Below, piece after piece: positions 43,490-52,854 of a stretch of 64,000 bases of DNA; position 1 is the first letter of the stretch; each line of letters starts with the position of its first letter. A program made the position numbers and the translations under genes. The stretch is from Gillisella vitis (GTDB taxonomy: Bacteria > Pseudomonadota > Alphaproteobacteria > Rhizobiales > Rhizobiaceae), in assembly GCA_009744235.1 (NCBI GenBank), contig WPHV01000003.1, positions 310,001 to 374,000 of the forward strand, in the 5' to 3' direction. A model generated the notes under the pieces. That model saw only the letters and a list, made by a program, of their open reading frames with translations, did no database searches and had not been told where the DNA came from.

Positions 43490-44332
43490 ATGCAGCCCTC
43501 ACAGGATATCGCCCGGCTGATCGAAATCATGGCGGCGCTTCGCGATCCGCAAACCGGCTGCCCCTGGGACATTGTCCAGACATTCGAGACGATCAAGCCC
43601 TATACGCTGGAAGAAGCCTATGAGGTGGCGGACGCCATCGAGCGCAACGATCCGGACGATCTCTGCGAAGAACTGGGTGATCTCTTGCTGCAAGTGGTGT
43701 TTCATGCGCGAATTGCCGAGGAGGCCGGTCTGTTTTCCTTCGGCGACGTGGTCGAGGCGGTGACCTCCAAGATGATCCGCCGTCATCCGCATGTGTTCGC
43801 CCGCTCGGATGCGGATACGCCTGACGCCGTCAAGCTGCAATGGGATGCGATTAAAAAACAGGAAAAGCAGGAACGAGCCGAACGCCGCGCAGCGCGTGGT
43901 GTAGCCGACGTGTTTAAAGACGGTCATCTCGGCTCGGTGCAGCGAACGTTTCCAGCCTTGACGGAGGCCGTCAAACTTCAGGAACAGGCTGCAAAGGTCG
44001 GGTTCGATTGGGCTGAGGCAGAACCCATTCTCGACAAGATCGAGGAGGAGATCGCCGAACTGCGAGAAGCACTCCAAACAGCGCAGCCAGACAAGATAAA
44101 GGACGAGTTGGGAGATCTGATTTTCGCTCTGGTCAATATCGGTCGACACACCGGCAGCGATCCAGAGCAAGCCCTGCGGGGAACGAATGTGAAATTTAGA
44201 AGGCGCTTCGGCTATATCGAAAAATCATTGGCCACCGAAAAATCAACGCTGGAAGACGCCAGCCTTGAGCGGATGGAGCAGCTCTGGCAGGCGGCAAAGC
44301 AGTTGGAACGCGGCGTTAAAACTGATGGCTAG
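43490..44332 (+). CDS. mazG: Nucleoside triphosphate pyrophosphohydrolase MazG
   Basis: 280 aa with two MazG domains. The first has LEEAYEVADAIERNDPDDLCEELGDLLLQVVFHARIAEE (EExxE...ExxD metal motif, about 35-75); the second has EEEIAELREALQTAQPDKIKDELGDLIFALVNIGRH (about 180-215). It hydrolyses NTPs/dNTPs to NMPs and pyrophosphate and is a house-cleaning enzyme. In many rhizobia the next gene is hflX; here an additional plus-strand gene intervenes. Confidence 0.93.
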   Translation: MQPSQDIARLIEIMAALRDPQTGCPWDIVQTFETIKPYTLEEAYEVADAIERNDPDDLCEELGDLLLQVVFHARIAEEAGLFSFGDVVEAVTSKMIRRHPHVFARSDADTPDAVKLQWDAIKKQEKQERAERRAARGVADVFKDGHLGSVQRTFPALTEAVKLQEQAAKVGFDWAEAEPILDKIEEEIAELREALQTAQPDKIKDELGDLIFALVNIGRHTGSDPEQALRGTNVKFRRRFGYIEKSLATEKSTLEDASLERMEQLWQAAKQLERGVKTDG

Positions 44333-44542
44333 CCAAATTCCAATCGCGGACCACACGCGACGATTCTGATTTTAAATACTTTTGGGATTTTCTCAAAAGC
44401 GCAATCGTATCGGTGGATGCGATTGCCCACGTGATCGCAGCACTCCATTCTCGCACAAGTTATCATTTATAATTATTTTTAATAAATATTATATCGACAA
44501 CGCTTGCCTCGGAGCTGGCCAGTCGCTTGTGGAGCTCGCATC

Positions 44543-45613
44543 ATGAACGTACACGTCAAGACCAAGCCACCCGGACAGGCACCGCAGCCCGCAGACATTG
44601 CCCATTTCATGCAGATTCTCTCCTGTATCCCGGATGTGCAGACGGCATGTTGGATGGGGACGGAGTTCCTTGCTCAACTGGCGCCACAGGACCTCCAGGA
44701 GGCAACGGTGGCGCTGTCGCATGTTCACCCGTTCTTCTTGCCCGACATCGACAACGATGCCGCAGAAAACCTCAAACTTTGCCTCGGTCGGTTTGCCGAG
44801 ACGGTCCTTCAGGCGCGATTGACAGCTCATCGGGCGAAAAATCTCAACCTGCTTTTGGCTGGCACACCAGGATCGGCAGACATTGCCGGACATGCTCTGC
44901 GCAAGACGCTCGGGCTGCGCTCAGCCAATCTCGTCACCATGGCCTATTCGGATTATTCGGCCTCCCTGTTTGGAGCCAATCTCAGCTCAAAAGAGCTGGA
45001 CGAACTGGCCTTGCAGCGCAACGGGCTGGACGGTGTCGGATATGTGGCAGAGCATCCGGTGCTTTGCACACCCTATGCTGCCCGACAAATGGCGCTCTAT
45101 GGCATCAAGCCCATCGTTACCATCCGCAACTTCTTCGTTTCCCTGATCTGCACGGATGACGCGCTGATGCAAGCAAGGGGCTTGCAGAACAGCATGGGTG
45201 AATGCTTCTTCGACGATGGACTGCCCGCCTGCTATCAGGATCTACCCCTGGAGAAACGCCTGGATCTACTGGTAGACGCGCAAGCCGTCTGGTACGCGCA
45301 ATTTGTCGCCAGTTGGCAAAAATGCGAAGCGAGTGGACAGGTGAAGCCGCTCTGGATTTCCTATGAAAAGGATATTCTCGGAGATGCGCACCCTCTGGCC
45401 GAGAAAATTGCCGATTTCATTGGTAGTCATCAGGCTGACGCCACGGCCATTGCCCAGGCGCTGGCTGATGAGAAAGCTACCAACACCATAATGGCCGACA
45501 AAAGTCTCCCGTATCGGGCAAAAATCATACCCGCACCCATCCGCGACCGCGCCATGAAGATCTTTGATCGCTATGCGGGGGACGCTGATCTGAAAAGCCT
45601 GATTGGAGAATAG
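44543..45613 (+). CDS. Orphan sulfotransferase-like P-loop protein
   Basis: About 356 aa from ATG 44543 (GGAG 8 nt upstream; the frame reaches back to 44504). I do not recognise a named family with certainty. A segment LNLLLAGTPGSADIAGHALRKTLG near 110 resembles the 5'-phosphosulfate-binding loop, and PIVTIRNFFVSLICTDD near 195 resembles the 3'-phosphate-binding RNxxxVS motif of sulfotransferases, with ISYEKDILGDAHPLAEKIADFIG near 275 also typical. No signal peptide or membrane span. The gene is preceded by an AT-rich stretch (44460-44510) and separates mazG from hflX, suggesting insertion or transfer. Function unknown. Confidence 0.6.
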   Translation: MNVHVKTKPPGQAPQPADIAHFMQILSCIPDVQTACWMGTEFLAQLAPQDLQEATVALSHVHPFFLPDIDNDAAENLKLCLGRFAETVLQARLTAHRAKNLNLLLAGTPGSADIAGHALRKTLGLRSANLVTMAYSDYSASLFGANLSSKELDELALQRNGLDGVGYVAEHPVLCTPYAARQMALYGIKPIVTIRNFFVSLICTDDALMQARGLQNSMGECFFDDGLPACYQDLPLEKRLDLLVDAQAVWYAQFVASWQKCEASGQVKPLWISYEKDILGDAHPLAEKIADFIGSHQADATAIAQALADEKATNTIMADKSLPYRAKIIPAPIRDRAMKIFDRYAGDADLKSLIGE

Positions 45614-45635
45614 ATCCACAGATCAGTTGCGCTAT

Positions 45636-47084
45636 TCAGTCCCAATCCTCGCTGCGAACCGGCTGGATCAGGCCAAGCTTGCGCTCCAACGCACTGGCCT
45701 GTTGCTCTGACAGGCGTAAATCGAGGGAAACAGAACCATCGTCCCGGTCCTCGCGGCTGTCCACCATGGTGTTCTCATAGACCCAGGAGATCAGGGAGAG
45801 CTTGTCTGGCGGCAAAATCACCGTGGTTTCCGTCACCACGCCAGAAAGCCGCTCTGCGATTTCGGCCATCAGGGCATCGACCCCTTCGCCCGTGACGGCA
45901 GAAACAGCCATCACGTTTTTCCGGCCAGTTGCCTTTTCCGCGATAGCCTGATGCGCTTCCGGCTCCAGCCGATCGATCTTGTTCCAGACCTCGATGATGC
46001 GTTCGTCACGCTCTTTTTCATCGATGCCAAGGTCGGAGAGAATCCGCAAAACGTCGCCTGCCTGCGCACCGTTATCCGGGTCGGCCATGTCACGCACATG
46101 CAGGATCAAGTCCGCTTCCAGCACTTCTTCAAGCGTAGCGCGAAAGGCTGCGACCAGATGGGTCGGCAGATCAGAGATGAAGCCAACCGTATCCGAGAGA
46201 ATGACGGTGCGGCCTTGTGGCAATTTCATGCGGCGCAGCGTCGGGTCCAGCGTGGCAAACAGCATATCCTCGGCCAACACGCCTGCCCCGGTGATCCGGT
46301 TGAACAGCGTCGATTTTCCGGCATTGGTATAGCCAACAAGCGCAACGATCGGATGTGGCACCTTGCGACGCTTGGCGCGGTGCAATTGGCGGGTGCGAAC
46401 AACTTGCTCCAGTTCGCGTTCCAGCCGCACGATGCGGTCCTGCAACATCCGCCGGTCGGCCTCGATCTGGGTTTCGCCCGGACCGCCCATGAAGCCCGCA
46501 CCGCCGCGCTGACGCTCCAAGTGGGTCCAGCTGCGCACCAGACGGCCCTTCTGGTAATTCAGATGGGCGAGATCGACCTGCAACGTGCCTTCCTTGGTGG
46601 AGGCGCGGCGGCCGAAGATTTCCAGGATCAGACCCGTGCGATCGATGACCTTGGCATTCCATTGCTTTTCCAGATTGCGCTGCTGCACCGGCGTCAGCGG
46701 ATGGTCGACAATGACCAGACCGGCATCATGGCTATCGAGCAGTGCCTTGATTTCCTCGATCTTGCCACTGCCAATCAGGGTCGCCGGACGCGGCTGGTTG
46801 ACGGCAACGATCAAGCCCTGCACGATTGTGAGATCAATGGCGCGCGCAAGGCCCATGGCCTCTTCCAATCGGCTCTCGTGGCTGCGGGTCGTGGTCGGAC
46901 CATGCTCAGCCGAGGCCTTTTCAGTGGATCGGGCCTGCTTCAACACCGGAACAAGAACCACGGCGCGCATGTCGTCGCGGTGCATTTCCTGTTCGGGAAT
47001 AATGCTATCGGATGTGGTGTCTCGATTGGCTATAGCCGTTGTCCTGTTGTTAAACGCCAAAAATGGATTGTTCCGCCTGTCCAA
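45636..47084 (-). CDS. hflX: Ribosome-associated GTPase HflX
   Basis: 482 aa as read from a TTG at 47084; the family core starts around MRAVVLVPVL, so a start further in is possible. The N-terminal nucleotide-binding domain has LIGSGKIEEIKALL and DHPLTPVQQRNLEK; a Gly-rich linker follows (GGAGFMGGPGETQIEADRR near 190). The TRAFAC GTPase domain has G1 GYTNAGKSTL near 245, G3 DTVGF near 290, and NKID near 355. HflX splits or rescues stalled ribosomes under stress. It lies 44 nt downstream of hfq, the conserved hfq-hflX order. Confidence 0.94.
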   Translation of the reverse strand: MDRRNNPFLAFNNRTTAIANRDTTSDSIIPEQEMHRDDMRAVVLVPVLKQARSTEKASAEHGPTTTRSHESRLEEAMGLARAIDLTIVQGLIVAVNQPRPATLIGSGKIEEIKALLDSHDAGLVIVDHPLTPVQQRNLEKQWNAKVIDRTGLILEIFGRRASTKEGTLQVDLAHLNYQKGRLVRSWTHLERQRGGAGFMGGPGETQIEADRRMLQDRIVRLERELEQVVRTRQLHRAKRRKVPHPIVALVGYTNAGKSTLFNRITGAGVLAEDMLFATLDPTLRRMKLPQGRTVILSDTVGFISDLPTHLVAAFRATLEEVLEADLILHVRDMADPDNGAQAGDVLRILSDLGIDEKERDERIIEVWNKIDRLEPEAHQAIAEKATGRKNVMAVSAVTGEGVDALMAEIAERLSGVVTETTVILPPDKLSLISWVYENTMVDSREDRDDGSVSLDLRLSEQQASALERKLGLIQPVRSEDWD

Positions 47085-47127
47085 CGGAAATCAACCCATT
47101 CTGTTCCGGCAGGAAGTCTTGTCGAAT

Positions 47128-47370
47128 TTATGATGCGGCTTCTTCGCTTTCGAACATCTGCATGGGCTGGCCCGGCATGATGGTCGAAATGGCGTGCTTG
47201 TAGACGAGCTGGGAATGCCCATCGCGACGCAACAGCACGCAGAAATTATCGAACGAGGTGACGACGCCGGTCAGCTTCACGCCGTTGATCAGAAAAATAG
47301 TGAGGGAAATCTTCTGCTTGCGAACCGTATTGAGAAATAGGTCCTGCAAATTCTGAGAACGTTCCGCCAT
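47128..47370 (-). CDS. hfq: RNA chaperone Hfq
   Basis: 80 aa from ATG 47370; the frame extends to 47454 without family match. The Sm1 motif ([39 protein letters not shown]) and Sm2 motif ([15 protein letters not shown]) are intact, giving the hexameric ring. Short C-terminal tail as usual in alphaproteobacteria. Named nrfA in some alphaproteobacteria for its role in nitrogen regulation; here it follows ntrX with 192 nt between them and precedes hflX. Confidence 0.97.
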
Positions 47371-47562
47371 GGCGCCGCTTCTTTCTATCTTGCCGGTCGG
47401 GGGTGCCGGTTGCAATTTTCTAATTTTTTTGGACAGGCTTCCCCAAATGCCCATCAGTCTTGTTTGGTATCAAATCGGAAGTGGTTCCGCAATCGGGAAA
47501 CCCCAAGCAAATTCATTGTCGAATTGCAATGGATTCTCTTGCCAGCCAACGCCCAAACCAGA

Positions 47563-48927
47563 TCAAACGCCAAGCGACTTCAACTTCCGGTGCAGCGCCG
47601 ATCGCTCCATGCCAACAAATTCCGCAGTCCGGGAGATATTGCCGCCAAAGCGGTTGATCTGGGCGATCAGATAATCGCGTTCAAACATTTCGCGGGCTTC
47701 GCGCAGCGGCAAGGTCATGATCTGGTAATCGCTGCGACCGGAGACTTTCGGCAGCATTTCGCCAAGATCCGTCGGCAGCATTTCCGCGTTGATCGGCACA
47801 TCCGCCCCATCGTTCTGGGTCAGGATCAACAGCCGCTCGATATTGTTGCGCAATTGGCGGATATTGCCCGGCCAGTCATGGGCCTGCAACACCGCCATCG
47901 CGTCCTCACCGATCTTGCGCTGGCGAATACCGGCCTGTTCGGCGATATGGCGCATCAGCATATCAACGAGGAAGGGAATATCTTCGCGCCGCTCCGCCAG
48001 CGGCGGCACCCGCACCGGCACCACCGCCAGGCGATGAAACAGATCCTCACGGAACCGGCCTTCGGCAATCAGACTTTCGAGATTATACGCGCTGGAGGAA
48101 ATGATCCGCACATCGACCTTGACCCGCTTGGAACCGCCGACGCGCTCGAATTGCTGATCGACCAGCACCCGCAGGATCTTGTTCTGGGTCTCGCGCGGCA
48201 TTTCGCCGACTTCATCCAGATAGAGGATACCGCGATGCGCCTCTTCCAGCGCGCCAATGCGACGAGACTGGCCGGGACCACCTTCGGTCCCGAACAGCGC
48301 CACTTCCATGCGGTCGGGGGTGATGGCTGCGGCATTCAATGTCACGAACGGTCCGGCGGCGCGGGCCGAGCGCTTGTGGATCATCCGCGCCACCAGTTCC
48401 TTGCCGCTGCCGGACGGGCCGACGATCATGATCCGGCTATTGGTAGGCGCGACCTTCTCGATGGTCTGGCGCAGTTGCGATACCGCCACCGAACTGCCGA
48501 TCAACTCGTTGGCATCGCCGGTGCGCCGTTTCAATTCAGTCACTTCACGTTTCAGCTTGGAATTTTCCAGCGCCCGCTCGGCAATCAGGATCAAACGGTC
48601 GGCCTTGAACGGCTTTTCGATGAAGTCGAACGCGCCGCGCTTGATGGCCGACACCGCCGTTTCGACATTGCCATGCCCCGAAATCATCACCACCGGCAGG
48701 TCAGGATGCCGGGCCTTGATTTCGTCCAGCAATGCCAGCCCGTCCAACCGGCTGCCATGCATCCAGATATCGAGGAAAATCAGCCGGGGCGCCCGGTCGG
48801 AAATCGCCGCAAGCGCGCTGTCGGCATCATGTGCCGTGCGGGTTTCGTGCCCTTCGTCGCTCAAGATGCCGGAGACGATCTCGCGAATATCTTCCTCGTC
48901 GTCAACCACCAGGATGTCAGAGGCCAT
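47563..48927 (-). CDS. ntrX: NtrX response regulator (AAA+ NtrC family, GAFTGA absent)
   Basis: 454 aa from ATG 48927 (AAGGAAG upstream). Receiver domain 1-120 has the acidic pair and phospho-Asp (VDDEEDIREI, FLDIWM). The AAA+ domain (about 145-370) has Walker A VGPSGSGKELVA, Walker B-like GILYLDEVGEMP and R-finger segment. The loop that should read GAFTGA instead reads FGTEGGPGQSRRIGALE, so contact with sigma-54 is questionable. A Fis-type HTH ends the protein (ISRTAEFVGMERSALHRKLKSLG). It pairs with NtrY, with which it overlaps by 11 nt. NtrYX senses redox/nitrogen/envelope signals in studied alphaproteobacteria. Confidence 0.94.
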   Translation of the reverse strand: MASDILVVDDEEDIREIVSGILSDEGHETRTAHDADSALAAISDRAPRLIFLDIWMHGSRLDGLALLDEIKARHPDLPVVMISGHGNVETAVSAIKRGAFDFIEKPFKADRLILIAERALENSKLKREVTELKRRTGDANELIGSSVAVSQLRQTIEKVAPTNSRIMIVGPSGSGKELVARMIHKRSARAAGPFVTLNAAAITPDRMEVALFGTEGGPGQSRRIGALEEAHRGILYLDEVGEMPRETQNKILRVLVDQQFERVGGSKRVKVDVRIISSSAYNLESLIAEGRFREDLFHRLAVVPVRVPPLAERREDIPFLVDMLMRHIAEQAGIRQRKIGEDAMAVLQAHDWPGNIRQLRNNIERLLILTQNDGADVPINAEMLPTDLGEMLPKVSGRSDYQIMTLPLREAREMFERDYLIAQINRFGGNISRTAEFVGMERSALHRKLKSLGV

Positions 48928-51196
48928 AAGCTGCTTCCTTATCATGTTCTTCAGTGGCGGCAGAGGCTGCCCCGGCTTGTCGCGGCAGCACAACGCGGAT
49001 CATCGCGCCACGTCCACCGTCGAATTCTGCCGGCGCATCATGCAATTCAAGCTGACCGCCATGCTCTTCAATGATTTTCTTGACGATGGCGAGGCCGAGG
49101 CCCGTGCCCTTCTCCCGCATCGTCATATAGGGCTCCAGAATGCGATGGCGATTATCGACCGGCAGTCCCTTGCCATTGTCAATGATATCCACCACGAAAC
49201 CGTCACGCCCTTCGTCCGTTGTCGCCCTGATCCACACCCGGCCCGGCAGTTTTTCAGCATCGGAGGGAACAGCCTCGATTGCTTCCACCGCATTCTTGAT
49301 CAGATTGCCGAAGGCCTGGGCCAGCATGCGGGCATCGAACGAACCTTCGAGTGGAAACTCGCCAACGTCGCGAATGAATTCACAATCGCTATGACCCATT
49401 TCCCGCAGGAAGATTGCGTCCTTCAAGACGTCGCGCAGATCGGCAGGCTGCTTGGTCGGCTTCGGCATCCGGGCAAAGGACGAGAACTCATCGACCATCC
49501 GGCCGATATCCTCGACCTGACGCACTATCGTATCGGTGCACTGGTCAAAGACCTGACGGTCCTCGCTGGCGATCTGCTTGCCGAAGCGGCGCTTCAATCG
49601 CTCTGCCGAGAGCTGGATCGGGGTCAGCGGGTTCTTGATTTCATGGGCAATCCTTCGTGCCACATCGGCCCAGGCCGTGGAGCGCTGGGCAATCACCAGA
49701 TCTGTGATGTCATCCAGCGTGATCACATAGGATTCGGTGGCGTTGCGGGTTTCCTCGCGTGTCACCTGCACCGACAGGGTCCGCTCTTTACCGCTGCGCA
49801 CCAGATTAATCTGCTTGCGGAAATCACCGCGATGGCGAAGCCCGGCTTCGGCAAACACCGTGTTGATCTCCGGGGCAACCGTTTCAAGCTTCTCGCCCAG
49901 CAATTCCTCGGCGCCGCGCGCCAGAAACAGTTCCGCCGAAGGATTGACGATGGTGATCCGACCATCATCCTCGACGCCGATCACCGCTGCTGTCACGCCC
50001 GACAGCACCGCTTCGATGAAGCGGCGACGGTCATCGACCTCGTCCTTGGCCTCCAGAATTTCATCGCGCTGGGTGCGGATCTGGGAAATCATCTTGTTGA
50101 AGGTGCGCGACAGGCTGCCCACATCGCCATCGGCAACCCTGACCGGCACCACGACATTCATATTGCCTGACGCGACATTATCGGCAGCGCCAATCAACAG
50201 CCGAATCGGCCGAACGATGCGGTCGGCAACGGCAATCGCAGTCCAGATGGCAGCCAGCAGCACGATCAGCGCGAAGCCAAGATAGAGGACGGCAAAGGCG
50301 ATTTGCAGCGTGGTGCGTCCCGCCTCCATCGATTTATATTCGGCGGTATTGTCCTCCATCTCACGCATTGCCCGCATGACCTTCGGATCAACGGCACGGA
50401 TCGTGTAGAGATAGGCACCGCTCAGCGAATCCATCTTGATGATCCCGCCGACCAGATTGGTGACACCCGGTGGGATCAGCGTCGGCTGGCCGGCGGCGGC
50501 CTTGTCCAACGCATCCTGGGGAATAGCGGGCAGCGGCTTTTCTGTCGAAATATCCGCCTGAATGATGGGCGTGCCGTCCTTGCGGACCAGAAAGGCACCC
50601 AACAGTCCGCGTCCCTTGGCCTGACGGGTCATCAACTCGATAAAACCGGTGCGGTCGAGGAAGAATAACGGCCTGTTTCGCTCCAGATCCGTCGCCATGG
50701 AAATCGTCTGGCCCTGCAAATAGCTGGCATTTTCCAGCATATAAGCCTGGGCCACATTCATCGATGAATTGATGATGCTCTGGGTGCGGATGGAAAACCA
50801 CCGATCCAGGCCGACATTGAGGGTAATACTGGCGAAAATCGCCACCAGGATTGCTGGCGTAATCGCCACAATCGAAAACAGCACGACGATGCGCACATGC
50901 AGCCGGGCCGCCGCCCGTCCCCGGCGCCGCGCCTTGACGAGACGGCTGACTTCCCGACCTATCAGGAACAGCAGGCCAAGCACGAAAAGCGTATTGATGA
51001 CGACAGAGCCGATCAGCACATTCGAGGTCGGCGCAATCGGGGTGAGGCCAAGCAGGACCGGCAGGGTGAACATGGCGCAGGCCAACGCGCCCCCGGCCAG
51101 AATAAGGCCCGGCAAGGCAAAGGAGGACTTGCGCTCCTGCAGCAGCGTCAATGCTGCTTCCTCTTCGGTCTGCCCCGCAGGCCGCCGCGTTTTCAT
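48917..51196 (-). CDS. ntrY: NtrY membrane sensor histidine kinase
   Basis: About 759 aa from ATG 51196; a TTG at 51214 is an alternative. Four N-terminal membrane segments: two helices near 30-90 (LPGLILAGGALACAMFTLPVLL), one near 100-130, a large periplasmic loop, and another near 300-325 (IAFAVLYLGFALIVLLAAIWTAIAVA). HAMP (about 325-380), PAS (about 400-500), then HisKA with H in [23 protein letters not shown] and HATPase_c (GKGLPVDNRHRILEPYMTMREKGTGLGLAIVKKI). It phosphorylates NtrX, whose gene starts within its 3' end. Confidence 0.95.
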   Translation of the reverse strand: MKTRRPAGQTEEEAALTLLQERKSSFALPGLILAGGALACAMFTLPVLLGLTPIAPTSNVLIGSVVINTLFVLGLLFLIGREVSRLVKARRRGRAAARLHVRIVVLFSIVAITPAILVAIFASITLNVGLDRWFSIRTQSIINSSMNVAQAYMLENASYLQGQTISMATDLERNRPLFFLDRTGFIELMTRQAKGRGLLGAFLVRKDGTPIIQADISTEKPLPAIPQDALDKAAAGQPTLIPPGVTNLVGGIIKMDSLSGAYLYTIRAVDPKVMRAMREMEDNTAEYKSMEAGRTTLQIAFAVLYLGFALIVLLAAIWTAIAVADRIVRPIRLLIGAADNVASGNMNVVVPVRVADGDVGSLSRTFNKMISQIRTQRDEILEAKDEVDDRRRFIEAVLSGVTAAVIGVEDDGRITIVNPSAELFLARGAEELLGEKLETVAPEINTVFAEAGLRHRGDFRKQINLVRSGKERTLSVQVTREETRNATESYVITLDDITDLVIAQRSTAWADVARRIAHEIKNPLTPIQLSAERLKRRFGKQIASEDRQVFDQCTDTIVRQVEDIGRMVDEFSSFARMPKPTKQPADLRDVLKDAIFLREMGHSDCEFIRDVGEFPLEGSFDARMLAQAFGNLIKNAVEAIEAVPSDAEKLPGRVWIRATTDEGRDGFVVDIIDNGKGLPVDNRHRILEPYMTMREKGTGLGLAIVKKIIEEHGGQLELHDAPAEFDGGRGAMIRVVLPRQAGAASAATEEHDKEAAYGL

Positions 51197-51402
51197 CCAG
51201 TCTCGTCTCCGCAAACGGAAAGATGAGATGCCTTATCGGCGAACTAAGTCTCTGCTGCACCCTGACGATACGGGATGCAAAAAGAACCGTATCCCACGAC
51301 CGAAGAGGCAGGATCACGAAACGAAGCCTTACCGTTAAAGCTCTCCACCGTTGCTATTGAGCAACGCATTGTGGCGAAATTGCAACGCTTGTCAGGCGAA
51401 TG

Positions 51403-52854
51403 TCAAGCACTACGCGAGCTTCTGTAAACCGAAACACCCAATTCGCGGATTTTCTTGCGCAGCGTATTTCGGTTCAAACCCAAAAGGTCGGCGGCCTTGA
51501 TCTGGTTTCCACGGGTGGCGGTCAAGGCCGCCAGGATCAGCGGATATTCCATTTCGGTCAAAACCCGGTCGTAAAGGCCGGGCGGCGGCAGGTTATCGCC
51601 AAATGAAGCAAAGTAGCTGCGCATATTTTCTTCGACAGCCTGGGCAATGGTCATATGACCGCCGCCCGAACCACCCTTGGTCAGCGGGCTGTCGGTAATG
51701 TCGGAACGCAGTTCCTGCTCAATGATTTCGCGGGTGATAACATCCTGTGGATAAAGCGCCATCAACCGGCGCACCAAGTTCTCCAGCTCACGAACATTGC
51801 CGGGCCAGGCATAGGATTTCATCACTTCGAGCGCTTCCTGCTCGAATCGCTTGGCGTCCAGACCTTCCTTCTCGCCCTGCTGGATGAAATGGCGCACCAG
51901 ATCGGCAATATCCTCGGCCCGGTCACGCAATGGCGGCAGGCGCAGCGGCACGACGTTAAGGCGATAGTAGAGGTCTTCGCGAAACAGGCCCTGATTGATC
52001 GACTGTTTCAGGTCCTTGTTGGTGGCGGCGACAATGCGCACATCGGTGCGGATCGGCGTGCGCCCGCCAACAGTGGTATATTCACCCTGCTGTAGAACAC
52101 GCAGGAGCCTCGTCTGGGCATCCATCGGCATATCGCCGATCTCATCCAAAAACAGCGTACCGCCCTCGGCCTGCTCGAAACGCCCGGTTGAGCGGTTCTG
52201 CGCGCCGGTAAACGCACCCTTTTCGTGACCGAACAGCTCTGATTCGATCAGGTCACGCGGAATGGCCGCCATGTTGATCGCCACGAAGGGACCATTACGG
52301 CGTTTGCCGTAATCATGCAGCGCCTTGGCGACCAATTCCTTTCCCGTGCCGGATTCGCCAGTGATCATCAGCGTCAGATCGGTCTGCATCAGCCGGGCCA
52401 GAACCCGATAGATTTCCTGCATGGCGGCGGAACGGCCAACCAGCGGCATGCCGTCCTGCATGTCATCGCCCAGCCGCGCCGGCTTTTTCTTCGGCTCGGC
52501 CAAGGCTCGGCCGATAATGGCGATCAGTTCGGTCAGGTCGAAGGGCTTGGGCAGATAGTCATAGGCGCCCTTTTCCGAAGCGCGGATGGCGGTCATAAAG
52601 GTGTTCTGGGCGCTCATCACCAAAACGGGCAGGTCTGGCCGGGCCTTCTTGATGCGCGGCAGGAGATCGAAGGCGTTTTCGTCCGGCATGACCACGTCGG
52701 TGACGACAAGATCGCCCTCGCCGGCTGAAATCCAGCGCCACAGGGTCGCAGCATTTGACGTGATGCGGACATCGTAACCGGCGCGGCTCAGCGCCTGGTT
52801 CAAAACGGTGCGGATCGCAGCATCGTCATCGGCAACAAGGATAGTGGCTGTCAT
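51403..52854 (-). CDS. ntrC: Nitrogen regulator NtrC (NR-I)
   Basis: 483 aa. Receiver domain (1-120) with [10 protein letters not shown] and [13 protein letters not shown], followed by a sigma-54 AAA+ domain with Walker [16 protein letters not shown], intact [11 protein letters not shown] (sigma-54 contact), Walker [14 protein letters not shown], and a Fis-type HTH at the C-terminus ([27 protein letters not shown]). It activates nitrogen-limitation genes with RNA polymerase-sigma54. Its start overlaps ntrB by 4 nt (ATGA). Confidence 0.96.
   Translation of the reverse strand: MTATILVADDDAAIRTVLNQALSRAGYDVRITSNAATLWRWISAGEGDLVVTDVVMPDENAFDLLPRIKKARPDLPVLVMSAQNTFMTAIRASEKGAYDYLPKPFDLTELIAIIGRALAEPKKKPARLGDDMQDGMPLVGRSAAMQEIYRVLARLMQTDLTLMITGESGTGKELVAKALHDYGKRRNGPFVAINMAAIPRDLIESELFGHEKGAFTGAQNRSTGRFEQAEGGTLFLDEIGDMPMDAQTRLLRVLQQGEYTTVGGRTPIRTDVRIVAATNKDLKQSINQGLFREDLYYRLNVVPLRLPPLRDRAEDIADLVRHFIQQGEKEGLDAKRFEQEALEVMKSYAWPGNVRELENLVRRLMALYPQDVITREIIEQELRSDITDSPLTKGGSGGGHMTIAQAVEENMRSYFASFGDNLPPPGLYDRVLTEMEYPLILAALTATRGNQIKAADLLGLNRNTLRKKIRELGVSVYRSSRSA

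Noticed and set aside
44401..44426. Stem-loop GCAATCG...CGATTGC after mazG as a terminator
   Set aside because: Only 7 bp with a 12-nt loop and no T-run; not convincing.
48257..50170. 637-codon open frame on the plus strand opposite ntrX/ntrY
   Set aside because: Antisense to two clear regulatory genes, with Ser/Arg/Pro-rich translation and no motif; a shadow of codon bias.
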